Source: Meghimatium bilineatum (Eukaryota > Mollusca > Gastropoda > Stylommatophora > Philomycidae). From it: a DNA stretch of 64,000 nt. The translations under genes were made by a program, and so were the position numbers. Under the pieces are notes generated by a model, which saw only the letters and a list, made by a program, of their open reading frames with translations, had not been told where the DNA came from and did not search any database. The DNA lies in the NCBI GenBank assembly GCA_034231615.1, contig CM067317.1:19985379-20049378 (forward strand). The letters run 5' to 3'. Positions within the stretch are counted from its first letter, which is position 1. Each line of letters starts with the position of its first letter. Below are positions 10,263 to 21,138 of this stretch, piece by piece.

Positions 10263-11525
10263 TGCTTAGCCAAACGTGTCGGGGGTCTGGGATTTGATCT
10301 GCGCATTTCTTACGCACTCGCCTCGTCCGCTCATGGTGGCCTTCTAATCCATCGCCAGGCGCGACCGGTGTATTTTGATTCTTCGCCAGTGCGTAAATTA
10401 CCCAAAGAAATAATTAGAGTACGCCTATCTCGGACGAAAATCTTCGAAGTCAGTCATTGGTTACCAAACCCAATTCTTCCTGTACGAGCCGTCTTGGGCA
10501 ACAGAGAGTCGAGTTGGGTTCGGTTGCAATGTCTAAAGACTTGCTTCTTGTCTACGTTGCCCACATCGTCCAGAGTCTAGTCTCAACACTGCTTTGGACA
10601 GAAGTCCTACACAAAGTTCTTCCCGACATTTGTTCAATGCTTCACATTGATCGAATTTACTTTATTTTCCTGTGTGCAATGGGAAGCTGTATTCAAAGCT
10701 TTCTTTCATACCCAGGAGTACATATTGGAGTTGACGTATCAGATACCCGAGCCATGGCTTCTACTTCTAATGAAGGTCTATTGTAGTGGGAAGTGTGGAT
10801 TCTGTGTTCTCGAACATGAACAGCACTTTCGTCAGTCAGTCTCGTGTTGGACATTTGTAGCTTCGTTGCCACTATATCGATCCACATACACTACGCTGTC
10901 CTCTAGTATTGCCTTTTCTAGATTCAATGTGCACTAATAGGATCATCACGTTTAACTGGATCAACCCATATCGGACACTGACATTGGCCACTTCTTCAAT
11001 GTTTCTGCTGTGCGAGACACAATACACAGTTGTCTTTCGTCACTGTGCACCAACAGCACTGATGGGTGTGGTGGCGTAGAGGTCCCGGATATATTGCTTG
11101 TCGCTTTGCAGGAAATTATCATTCCTCTACAGCCTCCACATCCACGAGCCTAAAAGTGTTTGCCAGAACGACAGCAAGAGCGGCTGTCTCTCTGTTTCCA
11201 GGGTGCATCACCGGAAGGTACTTTTAGGATCTTAGTTATGTTAACCCTGGGCCCGTCGAGAGCAATGCGAAACCCTTTGCATCACATTGATCGAATTTAC
11301 TTTATTATATATTTGGAGCTCAAAGGAACTTAGAAAATAAGCTGTGTGTCTCATACCATAAGAGAAATGCTACGGCAGGCCAGCCTACCTAAAAAGGTTG
11401 CCCAGCTCTGTTTTAACATTCCCTCACTCTATCTTGCTGTAAACGAACGTGTATGATTGTATTTCCCCGTGGTGTAATTTCAATGTTAAAGTTGATTGTG
11501 CACATACAAACGTAAATATACTTAC
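10263..11525. other. GC-richer unassigned segment with a 25-bp direct repeat
   Basis: tcacattgatcgaatttact plus ttatt occurs exactly at 10642-10666 and 11282-11306, bracketing 615 bp. It could be a target-site duplication or a repeat end. Frames inside (10457-10786, 10647-10937) match no family I know. Confidence 0.45.
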
Positions 11526-11673
11526 GGTCGTATCTGGAATTGGATAGGCTGGGAAGACTATGTGAACTGGGACTTCGACTAAGATCAGATCCCAGAGATC
11601 CAGGCAACGAGGTAGTACTTCTACACAGGTCAGCTGCAATCTCGGACATACTCCGGGCAGTTGTCAATTGACT
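11526..11673 (-). CDS. FRMD4: FRMD4-like exon f: start of Ser-rich tail (148 nt)
   Basis: Acceptor …gtaacttaaccag (weak pyrimidine tract) and donor gtaagtat. It starts in phase 0 after the DRKQSK end of the previous exon and has 49 codons plus one base. It encodes SQLTTARSMSEIAADLCRST and then a Ser/Pro/Leu-rich stretch ending NSRYD. The ARS-M/L-SEIA-DL block is the conserved segment that follows the FERM domain in FRMD4A/B. The tail after it is low-complexity and probably a phosphorylation-rich linker (inference). The coiled-coil region that should follow was not found between 1 and 11525, so the next exon is either outside the window or too diverged for me to see. Confidence 0.9.
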
Positions 11674-11854
11674 CTGGTTAAGTTACAGAATTTACAACAT
11701 TTTTACATAAATATAGAATGCGAATGTTATAAATTGCGAAGATATAATAAATAAAATTGATTCAGCCTTGACCATTAAGATTATGTCAAGGTATTATATT
11801 ATAAGATTATAATTAAGATTCAGTCTTACTACAATTAAGACTAGCACTATAAGA

Positions 11855-11990
11855 TCTACTGGCTAATGGGAAACAAGCCTTCTTAAAGACTCATTCTTAT
11901 TTGTCACCCTCATTATACTTCGTGCGACAGCCAATGAAAATCAAGGGAACAGTCAAATAAGTAATTTAAAGAAGACTTAATTTTCAATCA
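11855..11990. mobile_element. Palindromic MITE, family E
   Basis: Outer part gatctactggctaatgggaa plus acaagccttcttaaag, core cttcgtgcgacagccaatga, right arm ctttaaagaagacttaa in inverse order. Same architecture as 3929-4095. Confidence 0.65.
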
Positions 11991-12079
11991 TCCAATATGC
12001 CTGACAATGAAGAGGGCCACCGGTATTTATGTTTACAAGTAGGTCTATCGATACATGTAGTACGAATCCGGATGTTTTA

Positions 12080-12290
12080 TGTTTGTGTTCCTGATGATAC
12101 TTCAATACTTGTACGAGGATTTCGTTGCTGTTGTAATAGTCCTTGTCTCGATTGGTCCGTTCTAAGTGACTTGAGTACACAGGTTGAAAGTCTTGACAAG
12201 TGGTTGGTCAAGTGCGAAAAACCTGTTTACTTGAGTTGCAAGGCGATTCAGTGACATGTTCAATTTCCATCAGTGTTAAGATTTTTGTTT
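12080..12290 (+). mobile_element. SINE family F
   Basis: From gtttgtgttcctgatgatac through cttgagtacacaggttgaaa, ggtcaagtgcgaaaaacctg to the B-box region gttcaatttccatcag. The same order is at 32325-32610, and its 3' part forms the arms of the inverted repeat at 9896-10102. The small frames on either strand are incidental. Confidence 0.8.
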
Positions 12291-12459
12291 TTCAATTTAT
12301 CTGCATGCTTGCTACTCGAATTTATTAGAAATTATATGCGAAGAGAGTTATAATGACATTCACGACTGATCAGACACTTCCTTTCACTTGCTAAATTGGC
12401 ATCAGATAAATTGACTATATAAGCTATTGTATACAACTTTTTGTTTAAATGTAATATTT

Positions 12460-12790
12460 TTGCACCATATATAGAGCAGGCTTTTGTAAGAAAAATAGCA
12501 AACAGAACAAGAAGAGACCATATGAAGAATTAAGACGTTACAAGCACTGTTCGAGCACTGCTTATGGTCAATTATAACGATAAACAGAAACTAAAATGGT
12601 TCGGACACATTTGAGAATAAAGCCATATTGACCAGCAACAAGAGCATACAACATGAGAATGAAACACCAAAAAAAAAAACAGAGGATGACCAAGCACAAG
12701 GTTGACCGAAGGAGTTATCAACGCTATATACAATTACTGTATATTAAGCGACCAAACGTACCATATCCCGGAAACTAATCGTCATTCAAT
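12460..12790 (+). mobile_element. LINE ORF2 C-terminal relic
   Basis: Broken translation shows NRTRRDHM, LKWFGHI, then AYNMRMKHQ and RMTKHK-like pieces. This is the LKWFGH and basic GRP-like tail that ends many LINE ORF2 proteins. Multiple stops and an A10 run make it dead. The related fragment at 46990-47560 keeps more. Confidence 0.7.
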
Positions 12791-13734
12791 GCTATGAAGA
12801 CTTACAGCACAGAAAAGACAAGACATTACTTAAATGATAGTTGTAATATTCCCTGCTGATAGAAAAACTGGCTCAGAAGTAAATGACGTTATTAGAAGTA
12901 TTTTTGTTAATAAAATAATTTGTTGCACGTAAGCAAACATCTAGCAAAGAATATACATACCCACATGGGCTCAAACTAAGAAAAAAGATAATAGGAAAGT
13001 TTCATTCACATTTGTCGGTACAATCATAAATAAAAGAAGGTGTTGTAAAAGGGAGAAAGGGGTGGAGTCGATAGAACAGAATTGTTTGATGTTCAGTAGT
13101 ACAACAGACAGCACTGGAAACGAAAGTCGAATATCATACAAGTGAGAAGGAAACTCAATTTCTTCTGGGAACGAAACCAGTGAGTTGCCAGCGTGGAGAT
13201 TACTAAACACCACCACAAGCAACAAAATATTATATATCGACCAACAGTTCACAGTAGCGAAACAACTAAGACGAGTTGTAAAAATGACGGCCAGAGGAAG
13301 TAGATTAGTTCGCGATATCGAACCGTTAAATTCAGACGTCAACTCTTAGCAGTAGATCTATTGCTGCAATTATTTCATTTCTTGTTGATGTACATAACTA
13401 ATATCCGTGATGCTGAGAACTAGTTGCTGTATCACAAAATAAACAGAAGTCTTCAAATAAGAGACGCTGGAAGAGCGCTACTATCGTATTCCTGTTGAAA
13501 GTACATTGTTTTCAGTGATCGTATACCAGTGATTACCAAAATCACAACATTCACTCGTGTAAATACAACCTTCCCCCCACTCCCTGTCACAATGCACACA
13601 CAGGTGTAAGAACTAGGGTTGAAAGAGAAGAGAGGTATTCTGATTCTTAAAATGTGTATGCTGCTCAAAACATAATAGTGAATACATACTTTTCTGCGTT
13701 CGTTCAAACTTTTGATGATTAATGGGATATATTA
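12791..13734. other. Intron sequence, no recognised gene
   Basis: A 123-codon minus frame (12971-13342) is hydrophobic and unremarkable, with no family match and no splice context. I regard it as chance. Confidence 0.45.
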
Positions 13735-13925
13735 AATTTAAAGAGAATGGAATACACGGTGTCAAGGGTTACAGCTTGGCTGCGCATTTTATCCGCTATG
13801 TCCAATATCAGCTGGTTTCTGTGTCACTTATCTTCCATGAGATGGAACAGCCAACTTCACTCTCAGACCTTCTTAGTCGCCTCTGACGACATGTTTGGCA
13901 GGTAAGTGTCGCTATACTTTACTCA
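13735..13925 (-). repeat. Dispersed repeat family C
   Basis: Inverse orientation: gaatacacggtgtcaagg, ttacagcttggctgcgc, ctgtgtcacttatc, gatggaacagccaac, cctctgacgacatgtttggc. It abuts the minisatellite at 13950. Confidence 0.85.
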
Positions 13926-13949
13926 CACTTCAGGCTCCGGCAACAAACG

Positions 13950-14150
13950 GGCGGCATGGTAATATCCATGTAACACCTACACACATAACACAATAACAGG
14001 CGGTAATATCCATGTAACACATACACACATAACAATAACAGGCGGTAATATCCATGTAACATCTACACACACAACACAATAACAGGCGGTAATATCCATG
14101 TAACACATAACACAATAACAGGCGGTAATATCCATGTAACATCTACAAAC
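13950..14150. repeat. 36-44-bp minisatellite, 5 copies
   Basis: Unit ggtaatatccatgtaacayc plus tacacacataacacaataacaggc with length variants. It starts within about 25 bp of the end of a family C copy. Confidence 0.95.
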
Positions 14151-15069
14151 ATCAAGTACTATCTATAACAAAACACACAGGTGTTTTTAACTCCCAAGCA
14201 TTCCGTGCTGATAAAATTAGTTTCTATCGACCTACAAATAAAAGACTCATCCATCTGAGCAATCTGGTTTGTATCACAGATGTACACACTGAATTGTACT
14301 GCCCACCAACTATCTCTTTGACTTCTGTTTAATGTCATAATTATACAAATGAAAAAAAAATATGTAAAAATGTCGATGTAACCTCGTTAAGAATGCTGAA
14401 AACGGAAGAAAAGGGCCGTATAAACTTCCAGCCGGAGGGAGGGAGACAATTATTCTTCCAATTAGAAGGAATATAAAGGATAGAAAACGTGAAAACCAGC
14501 TATAGTCTGGGTCGTGGATGCATCTTCGATAAGGGAGTGGGATTTGATTTTTTAAAATGTTCTTTGTTCGTGTTCATATATATTTAGTTGCCTTTTTTTG
14601 GAGGTACACTATTGGGGTGGGATCTTACTCGCATGCTTCTTGGCATGCTTCCTAGTACAAATGTCTTGTTGAATCAACCCTTCATTATCTGCGAGATTGT
14701 CATGGACAATCGGTTTTCTAAGAGCTTTATGAGTAGAATAATCAATACCAGATTGCTACTACACATTTAAAAAGACATGCTTAGCAACTTAACAGTAAGT
14801 ATTCAAGGAAACAAACCACAGAAGACCAGATAACAAAGCATATGCCAGGAATTCAAGGAAAATAGAAGTACTTGAAGTAATCGGAAATCTAATTAAGAAT
14901 TGTGGTATGATTGACATTTTTATAAGACTTATTAACAACAAAATTGATGAGAGAATACATTTGGATACGGAAGATACAGAACAACAAGAATGAAACGAGA
15001 TAACTTGAGTAGCCGTATCACTCTTCGACAAGACATTCACGTAGGCGTAGGAGCTGTCATTTAGACTAT
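14151..15069. other. Intron sequence, nothing firm
   Basis: The plus strand at 14860-15040 has faint RT-like pieces (FIRLINNKIDERIHL) but no diagnostic motif. Otherwise empty. Confidence 0.35.
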
Positions 15070-15329
15070 TCTAATTCGGTTCTTGTTTGAAAGGCTACCT
15101 TCAATGTGATTATTTCCCATGGCAATGTTTGCCAATTTATCTTTGTTCTTGATTATTTTAATACATATTTATTTAGGGTTAGTTATGTAAAATAAAACCT
15201 CTCCTAATCCAAACCATAACCCTATAAAATTAATAATTGATAAATATAAACAGACAAACATTACCAAAGGAAATAATCAAATTAATAATCACATCGGGGG
15301 TACGCGTTCCAAACAAGAACCTCTAATTT
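15070..15329. mobile_element. Foldback MITE of 244 bp with 8-bp target-site duplication
   Basis: The element is 15078-15321. Ends are ggttcttgtttg and caaacaagaacc. The arms continue inward (aatgtgattatttcc versus ggaaataatcaaatt, caatgtttgcc versus gacaaacatta). Flanking octamers are tctaattc (15070-15077) and tctaattt (15322-15329), one mismatch. Palindromic structure and TSD length fit a hAT-type non-autonomous element (inference). Confidence 0.8.
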
Positions 15330-16222
15330 TTATAAAAATATTACACGGAAACTCTCCAATACTGTTCACATATTACTTTACATTGAACGGCTTCATGGAT
15401 GAAATTTATTTAGGACCTTCATTGCTAGAAACTAATTCAAAACCTAACTTATATGCTACTTCCCAGAAAATGTTTCATACGTTCGCGGATCAAAACGGTC
15501 TGGACAGCTACTCAAACAATATGCAGAAATCACACTTCAAGTTGTACTTCAGAGCTTTTTAAAATACCACATTCCTCGATTTTTGTACTCCAAGTGTTAA
15601 TATTAAGCTGCGCAGCTTAGAGGGAACGTTAAATGAGAATGATAACTCCTTAACATATTTCCCCCCCCCCCGATATAACAGGCCCTAGTACTAACCCATT
15701 TTGTCACTGCGTAAGGCCAATCATAATATCTCTGTAATTTTCATTGGATGGATAAAAAAATGTATAAACAAATGACTAATGAAAATCATGACAATAGTTG
15801 GAGTGGTCTAACACAGCATACAGTCTTGTTATACAGAAGGTCACGCCCTAACATAAATCTCAGAAGATGACGTGTCTAACAGAAGCTTAGACAAACGTTA
15901 CCATATGCTGACTGGACTCAACTGTAGCGTAATATCTTAAGACACACGTTAAGAACAATTACATGTTCATTGGCCAGATAAAATAAAATGTTACTTGAAA
16001 TATTAAAGGACACATGCAGATGGTGAACGAAAGAACATCCGTCGTTAAGATGACATCACTTGTGATTTTCACAGTTACACAATTGCAGTTGAACTTGATA
16101 ACAAACAGGAACTACATAAAGCATTCATATATCATACTTGTCAAAAACAGGCGATTTTAATTAAACTGAAAACAAAACACAAACTTAGCCACTTAGCATC
16201 AGTCACCTCTCTGTGTACTCAC
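15330..16222. other. Intron sequence between last exons, nothing recognised
   Basis: Contains a C10 run near 15661 and a partial family E-like core near 15690-15800. No exon was found. Confidence 0.45.
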
Positions 16223-16364
16223 CTTGCTCTGCTTGCGATCCAGGTAAAATTGATGCTGGACAACAGCCATAGACCAAATGCATTTTGTTAGTTGTGGAGT
16301 ACTGGCAAACCAGGCGTGGACATCAACGTTGCTTGCACCAAAGGTTCTGCGACTCACTGATACT
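16223..16364 (-). CDS. FRMD4: FRMD4-like exon e: end of FERM F3, QHQFYLDRKQSK (142 nt)
   Basis: Acceptor …cgatatcctgtag and donor gtgagtac. One base completes Arg from the previous exon; 47 codons follow and end in phase 0. Recognisable pieces are VSVSRRTFGAS, VHAWFAS, TKCIWSMAV and VQHQFYLDRKQSK. The last is the C-terminal alpha helix of the F3 lobe in FRMD4A/B, and the W/H-rich WFA and IW pair are conserved there. The exon is separated from the previous one by about 37.1 kb of repeat-filled intron, yet the codon split across it (CG|A) joins perfectly. That is strong evidence both ends belong to one gene. Confidence 0.95.
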
Positions 16365-16925
16365 CTACAGGATATCGGAACATGCTTAAGAATTAACTAT
16401 GGTTCATTTAACATCCAGTATTGACTGACTTAGTAACTCTAACTACACTCAAGATTTCTGTGCTAGCTCCATTTATTTTTACTCACAAGAAACCTGATGT
16501 TGGTTTAGGATATAGGTACGGTTTTAATTGTATAAAAGAAGAAATTTTAACATTTCTGAGGTTGCGCTTAATTTGAAGTTTCCTGAGTGGGCCTAACTAG
16601 GCACGTGCTAGGCGTCTCAGACGTTGAGCTGCAGCTGTTGGGTTAATATGTTTATGGTGTTTGATAATTTAACGTCTGAAGGTAAGAAACATCACAACTA
16701 ACATACGATAGTTTACTACAGTGTACAACTAAAGGTAAGATACGGACACGGAAATCAATTACAAAAATAGTTCTCGTGGACATTGCATTTTTTATAATCG
16801 AATGTTGTAATAGAAACTCATGAGCAACAAATTATTACCAACAATGGACATAATTAGAACATAATCCAACAACATTTATTGTACAGTGTTTTATCTACTC
16901 TTAGTCTTATGGATTATGAATATCC
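16365..16925. other. 3' end of the giant intron, nothing recognised
   Basis: AT-rich sequence upstream of the exon e acceptor. Confidence 0.45.
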
Positions 16926-17560
16926 ATGTGACATATGGATCAGAGCATATATAAATGAGTCAGCAGAGACTGCGAGAAAAATGAAGAAGCAGGGATATAC
17001 GTTAAGTACCCAAACAATGTTAGGGAAGCAATAAAAGTACTAACGCGAAAATGCTGTTATAAATACGATGCATAACTCCAGGCAATTAAGAAGGCAACCA
17101 AAAATCTGCTGACCGCCAATCTTGGCTCACATTCTGTAATATTCCTGTCAGATGTAAGATCAGCACAACAAGAGTTCCAGTCTAGAAAACTACCAGACCT
17201 GCAAATACTACTCAACGAACTAAGCAGCCAGAGTAAAAAGTATTAAGAAGCTATATGGTGGATACACTGTGAAATACCTGGAAACGAGAAAGTAGAGTCG
17301 GTACCGCTGATGATCATGATCAAAGCAATTAGAAAATCAACACTAAAACAAGATGAACAAGTTGTCACTCTACGCCTCAGAAAAGGGCACAACCGACTCC
17401 GCATTCACATGTATACAAAATTCAAGATGGACAACACAGCCATGTGTACTTATCTGGTTCAGACACACTGGTCCAGACAAACAACAGTGGAAGAACAACT
17501 CTACGGGTCTCAGTAACAAGACACCGTCAAGTTTATAGAAGAGACAAAACCTTAGATACA
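16926..17560 (+). mobile_element. Jockey-like LINE RNase H relic
   Basis: Broken translation gives YINESAETA (16948 on, where TDGSA is expected), YDAQLQAIKKATKNLL, SVIFLSDVRSAQQ, the decayed WWIHCEIPGNEKVES and then LRLRKGHNRLRIHMYTKF (about 17369-17424). The order matches the C-terminal RNase H and tail of jockey/I-group LINE ORF2 proteins. The first catalytic Asp is replaced by Asn and there are stops, so it is inactive. A 68-codon frame (17310-17516) is a remnant of this element. Confidence 0.85.
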
Positions 17561-18145
17561 GACATATTCCATGCGAAGAGGAATATACATTTGTTATAAC
17601 TAGTGGTTGGTGATCTATTCTTCTCGCAACCATCCATCATATGAGCGTTTCGGTACCTGATTCAATATTTTACTTCTACGCGTTTATACGGTATATGTAA
17701 TGTCCTGGTCCTCTTCTATATTCTTGATCTTTCTAATGTTACAAAAGTTGTTATGTTGTTACTTGAAACTGTGTATGCAATTATCTTTTGAAACTTATTT
17801 TACGATGAACGGTCGAGGGTGGAAGGAGAAAAGGTGGTAGAAAATCAAATCTTGGAATGAGAGCATTATTGAATGGTCTGGGTATGATTTTTCTACACTC
17901 GTCCAATTGGCTGATGACAAGAGCGCTCTCTGTACTGGTGTATTCAGTGTTGCACCAATACGACCCTTACGGGATCGTAATTATTACTATATGCAATTAG
18001 GTTTTCTTATATTTTCGATTATTAATTATTTTATTGTTAATGTTTCTCATTTTATAGAACATAACATATCTGATATCATCAAAACGGTCAGTGTCTGTAT
18101 GATTGGATAACATTTATAGATTGTTTCATTCTACTAAGAATCTGG
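17561..18145. other. Intron sequence, nothing recognised
   Basis: No recognised content. Confidence 0.45.
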
Positions 18146-18325
18146 TGGCGTGGTCCAGAACTATGTGACTACCACGGCACCGGGCACGAATCCCGCCGCA
18201 GACAAATATGCATCCCGACCGTTCAAAAAGCAATGGCCAACTACTGAACGTATTGAAATTTGCAAGAACATCACAACAGCCAAAACATGCCGGGTGTACA
18301 TTGATTGCTACTCCTGAATAGGATG
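18146..18325 (+). mobile_element. SINE family A
   Basis: Head ggtggcgtggtccagaac, B-box-like gcacgaatcccgccgc, core gttcaaaaagcaatggccaa and ctactgaacgtattgaaatt, tail attgctactcctgaatagga. Homologous to 6913-7106 and 38500-38665. Confidence 0.8.
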
Positions 18326-20329
18326 TTTAAAAAAAAGGGAAGTATCACATGGATTTATTGTCGTAGACATGCTGACATTCGCAGAAATGAAAAAAAAAGC
18401 AGATAGGATTAAGTCAAATGCAACTACAGTCACTCAACTGAGAATGTATTTAAAAATCCACTCCTGAAGTTAATCAGCGAGTGCTTGTTTGATATGGACA
18501 CTGCGATAGAATATGTGTCCAGGATGATAGAAGAATTTCATATTAATTGTAACAGGAGTACGACTGGGCATATGAAGCTAGAACATGGAATGTGTTTAGC
18601 TAGCGAACCATGGAAACCATCATTCTGGATCCACTTTCACATCTGCTGGTGGAGACTGAGCCCCTAAGGGTTTACAGGGTGTGTAATGACGCCGGCTCAT
18701 AACCAATCATCTGATTACTTAGTTGTCAAAAGTATGCAACACTTGCGCACGGGAACGTGATTTTAGTTGGAACAATGTCGTACATTTTGTAAAAATCCAC
18801 GGTGAACATCCATAAATCAGGCTTCTTTTCATGTAACTTATTTCTGAGTGAATTAGATGGTTGTCTGTTGAAACATAACACGATCTAGGTCAATACATTT
18901 AACGTGAGTAAAATATAGATGTACCAAAATCAAGACCCTGGTTTCAGGGCCGAAATATGATTTTGTTACGGGTGATTTGGAAAGGGGGTTCTTACAAAAG
19001 ACCCGCTTCACTTTACATTTTTCGATTTGTGTTTGGGAAAACACGAAAAGGGGGGGTATTGGCGGGAGTAGGGGTTATGAGTGATGTAGCATCAATAGAC
19101 GCTAAAACGCTCGGCATCCCCTCCCATGATTAAACAACTTCAACAGCGCACACACATTTATTGTTTTATTTACTATAAGCATTACATAAAGATAATAGCT
19201 GGTTTATTCTTTAATTGAAAGTTATCAGCTCTTGCTTGAAGCGAGACCGCATCAATCGTGTTTGAAACCAAAACCCTTCAGTGTAAAAAAAAAATGGCAA
19301 TGATGTCACGTCATTGACTGGTGAAGAAACGTGTGGGAAAACTCGTTGATTTTTAAATTATCTACCTAATTGTCTTTCAGTATATAGCCAATACGCTGAC
19401 TTCAAACCAATCATAATCTTAGAAATAATTTATAGGGCAAAAAGGGAAATACCCAATCTATTAAACTATCTGTGAATAAGATATTAGTATATTTCTGTGT
19501 AATTAATTGTGTAGTGTATAACTACACAAATGAAATGCAAATTTCAAGACCTTCATCATCTAAAATTTCTTGAATTAGTATATGAGAGTACACTTAAATA
19601 TTACAGCAAAGACCCCCCCCCCCGGAATATATGGAATAGTTTAATAAAACAGTACCGCTTATTTGATAGCAACCTACTAGAAAATATATATATAGTAAAT
19701 TCCACAAACAGCTATTGTCTGTCATGTTTGAACTTCTCGGCGATTGAGAAAAACTTGAGTGCCCTTTCATCAGAATGAACATTTATTGAAAGTGTACTGA
19801 CAAGGCCGTAGGTATGTTTACCCTAAGGAGTGATGCTACCTTTAAAAAAAAGTATGGCATAACTTATCGTGTGTAAATCCCAGTGTTTGATGGAAATTTT
19901 GAAAACCTTCTGTTAAGTTCCTAGTGTTAAAAGTCATGTTAGATTTTCTCATAGGGAAGTTGATCACCCCACCCCCTTCCCCTTTATCTACGGGCCTGGG
20001 TACTGAACATTTTCGCAGAAAAGAATAATAGACGCATGGAGCTGCATTACAAGTTTATATAAGGCATGTTTAAAAAAAATTAATTAATATTTTATATATG
20101 GTCGTAAATGTGCGTTTCTGGTGTGAAGAAAAAGTGGGGGAAAGGGGGGGGAATAGAAAGATAAGCTACGTACCTACTAAAATAAGTTCACTCGTAGTCC
20201 CCACTCTAAAATTCTTGCTACGCCACTGGGGATTATCTGCTTATTAATTATTTTTTAAAAAAATGTTGCCCAGTACTTCTGTATTCGTTCTCAAACTCTA
20301 GCAAATTAGCAAGACATATTACGGAATGA
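18326..20329. other. 2.0 kb of intron, no recognised gene
   Basis: Short C, G and A homopolymers (for example near 19611-19623 and 20140-20152). Small frames without family resemblance. Confidence 0.5.
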
Positions 20330-20530
20330 GCTGCGTCATGGTTTATTGATTGGATGCGATATATGCGCCTTTTGGTTTGACATACCAGACTCCAGCATTG
20401 CTACTGGGTCAATTAATCCTCTATCTAATGGAGAAGCCAACCCCGCCACCAAGATCTGCTTATTCGACGTGCATAGCAGGTAAACAGTGTCACTATTACT
20501 TGTTCCTCTTTCGGGCCCCTCCATAACACG
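20330..20530 (-). repeat. Dispersed repeat family C
   Basis: Inverse copy: gcgatatatgcgccttttgg, gcattgctactgggtcaatt, atggagaagccaacc, tagcaggtaaacagtgtcac, ttgttcctctttcgggc. Confidence 0.8.
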
Positions 20531-21138
20531 GGGGTCTTAGTAGTAAACGTAATTTTCTATTCTTCTAGGAAGAAGGGATGCGGAGGATAGTCAACCCCCT
20601 TCCAACCCCCCAACCTACTGGCTTGCTGGAGCAGATAAACGTGAGTAATTGAAAATTCGTTTGAACAAAGTTCAGTTCAATCTGACTTCTGAAACTAAAA
20701 TAGAAGACAACTGCAGATGAGCGTATTTTGCAACATTTGAACAGATGATGTATGACTGATACCGGATGCTAATAAAACGTTGTGCTGCCTGCAGTTTGTT
20801 GTGAAATAAGTCTTCATGTTTACTGAAGCCAACGTGTCAGGACCCTGATTAATGTTATCTCAGAAGCAGAAGGAGAAAACTGACATTAATGAAGAAACTA
20901 CTCTATGATTTAAACTGTCCGAAGTCATGAAATGAGGGCTACACCAGACACAGGAAGTGACAACATCTGTAACTGTGACATATGTCGTCGCTGGTATATT
21001 CTAGAAAGGTATAATAAACGAGGGCAATTGCATCGTAGACAGCAATCGTCAGGGACTGGATTTTTAAAAAAAGACCAAACATTCCTTTTCCAAAGTAAGA
21101 TAAATAATCTATATAATCCATAATTAAAGCAAACGAAA
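20531..21138. other. Intron sequence before the 62-bp satellite
   Basis: Nothing recognised. The small frames at 20932-21199 on both strands are unremarkable. Confidence 0.45.

Noticed and set aside
10107-10580. 157-codon plus frame as a gene
   Set aside because: Runs through an (AT)n microsatellite (IYIYIY) and has no recognisable domain.
11413-11667. 84-codon minus frame as a small independent protein
   Set aside because: It is FRMD4 exon f read on into the intron; the donor gtaagtat ends the coding part at 11526.
12971-13342. 123-codon minus frame as a signal-peptide protein
   Set aside because: Hydrophobic but without Cys pattern, domain or splice sites; no similarity to FRMD4 tail exons.
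14860-15040. LINE RT fragment on the plus strand
   Set aside because: Only weak resemblance (FIRLINNKIDERIHL) without a diagnostic motif.
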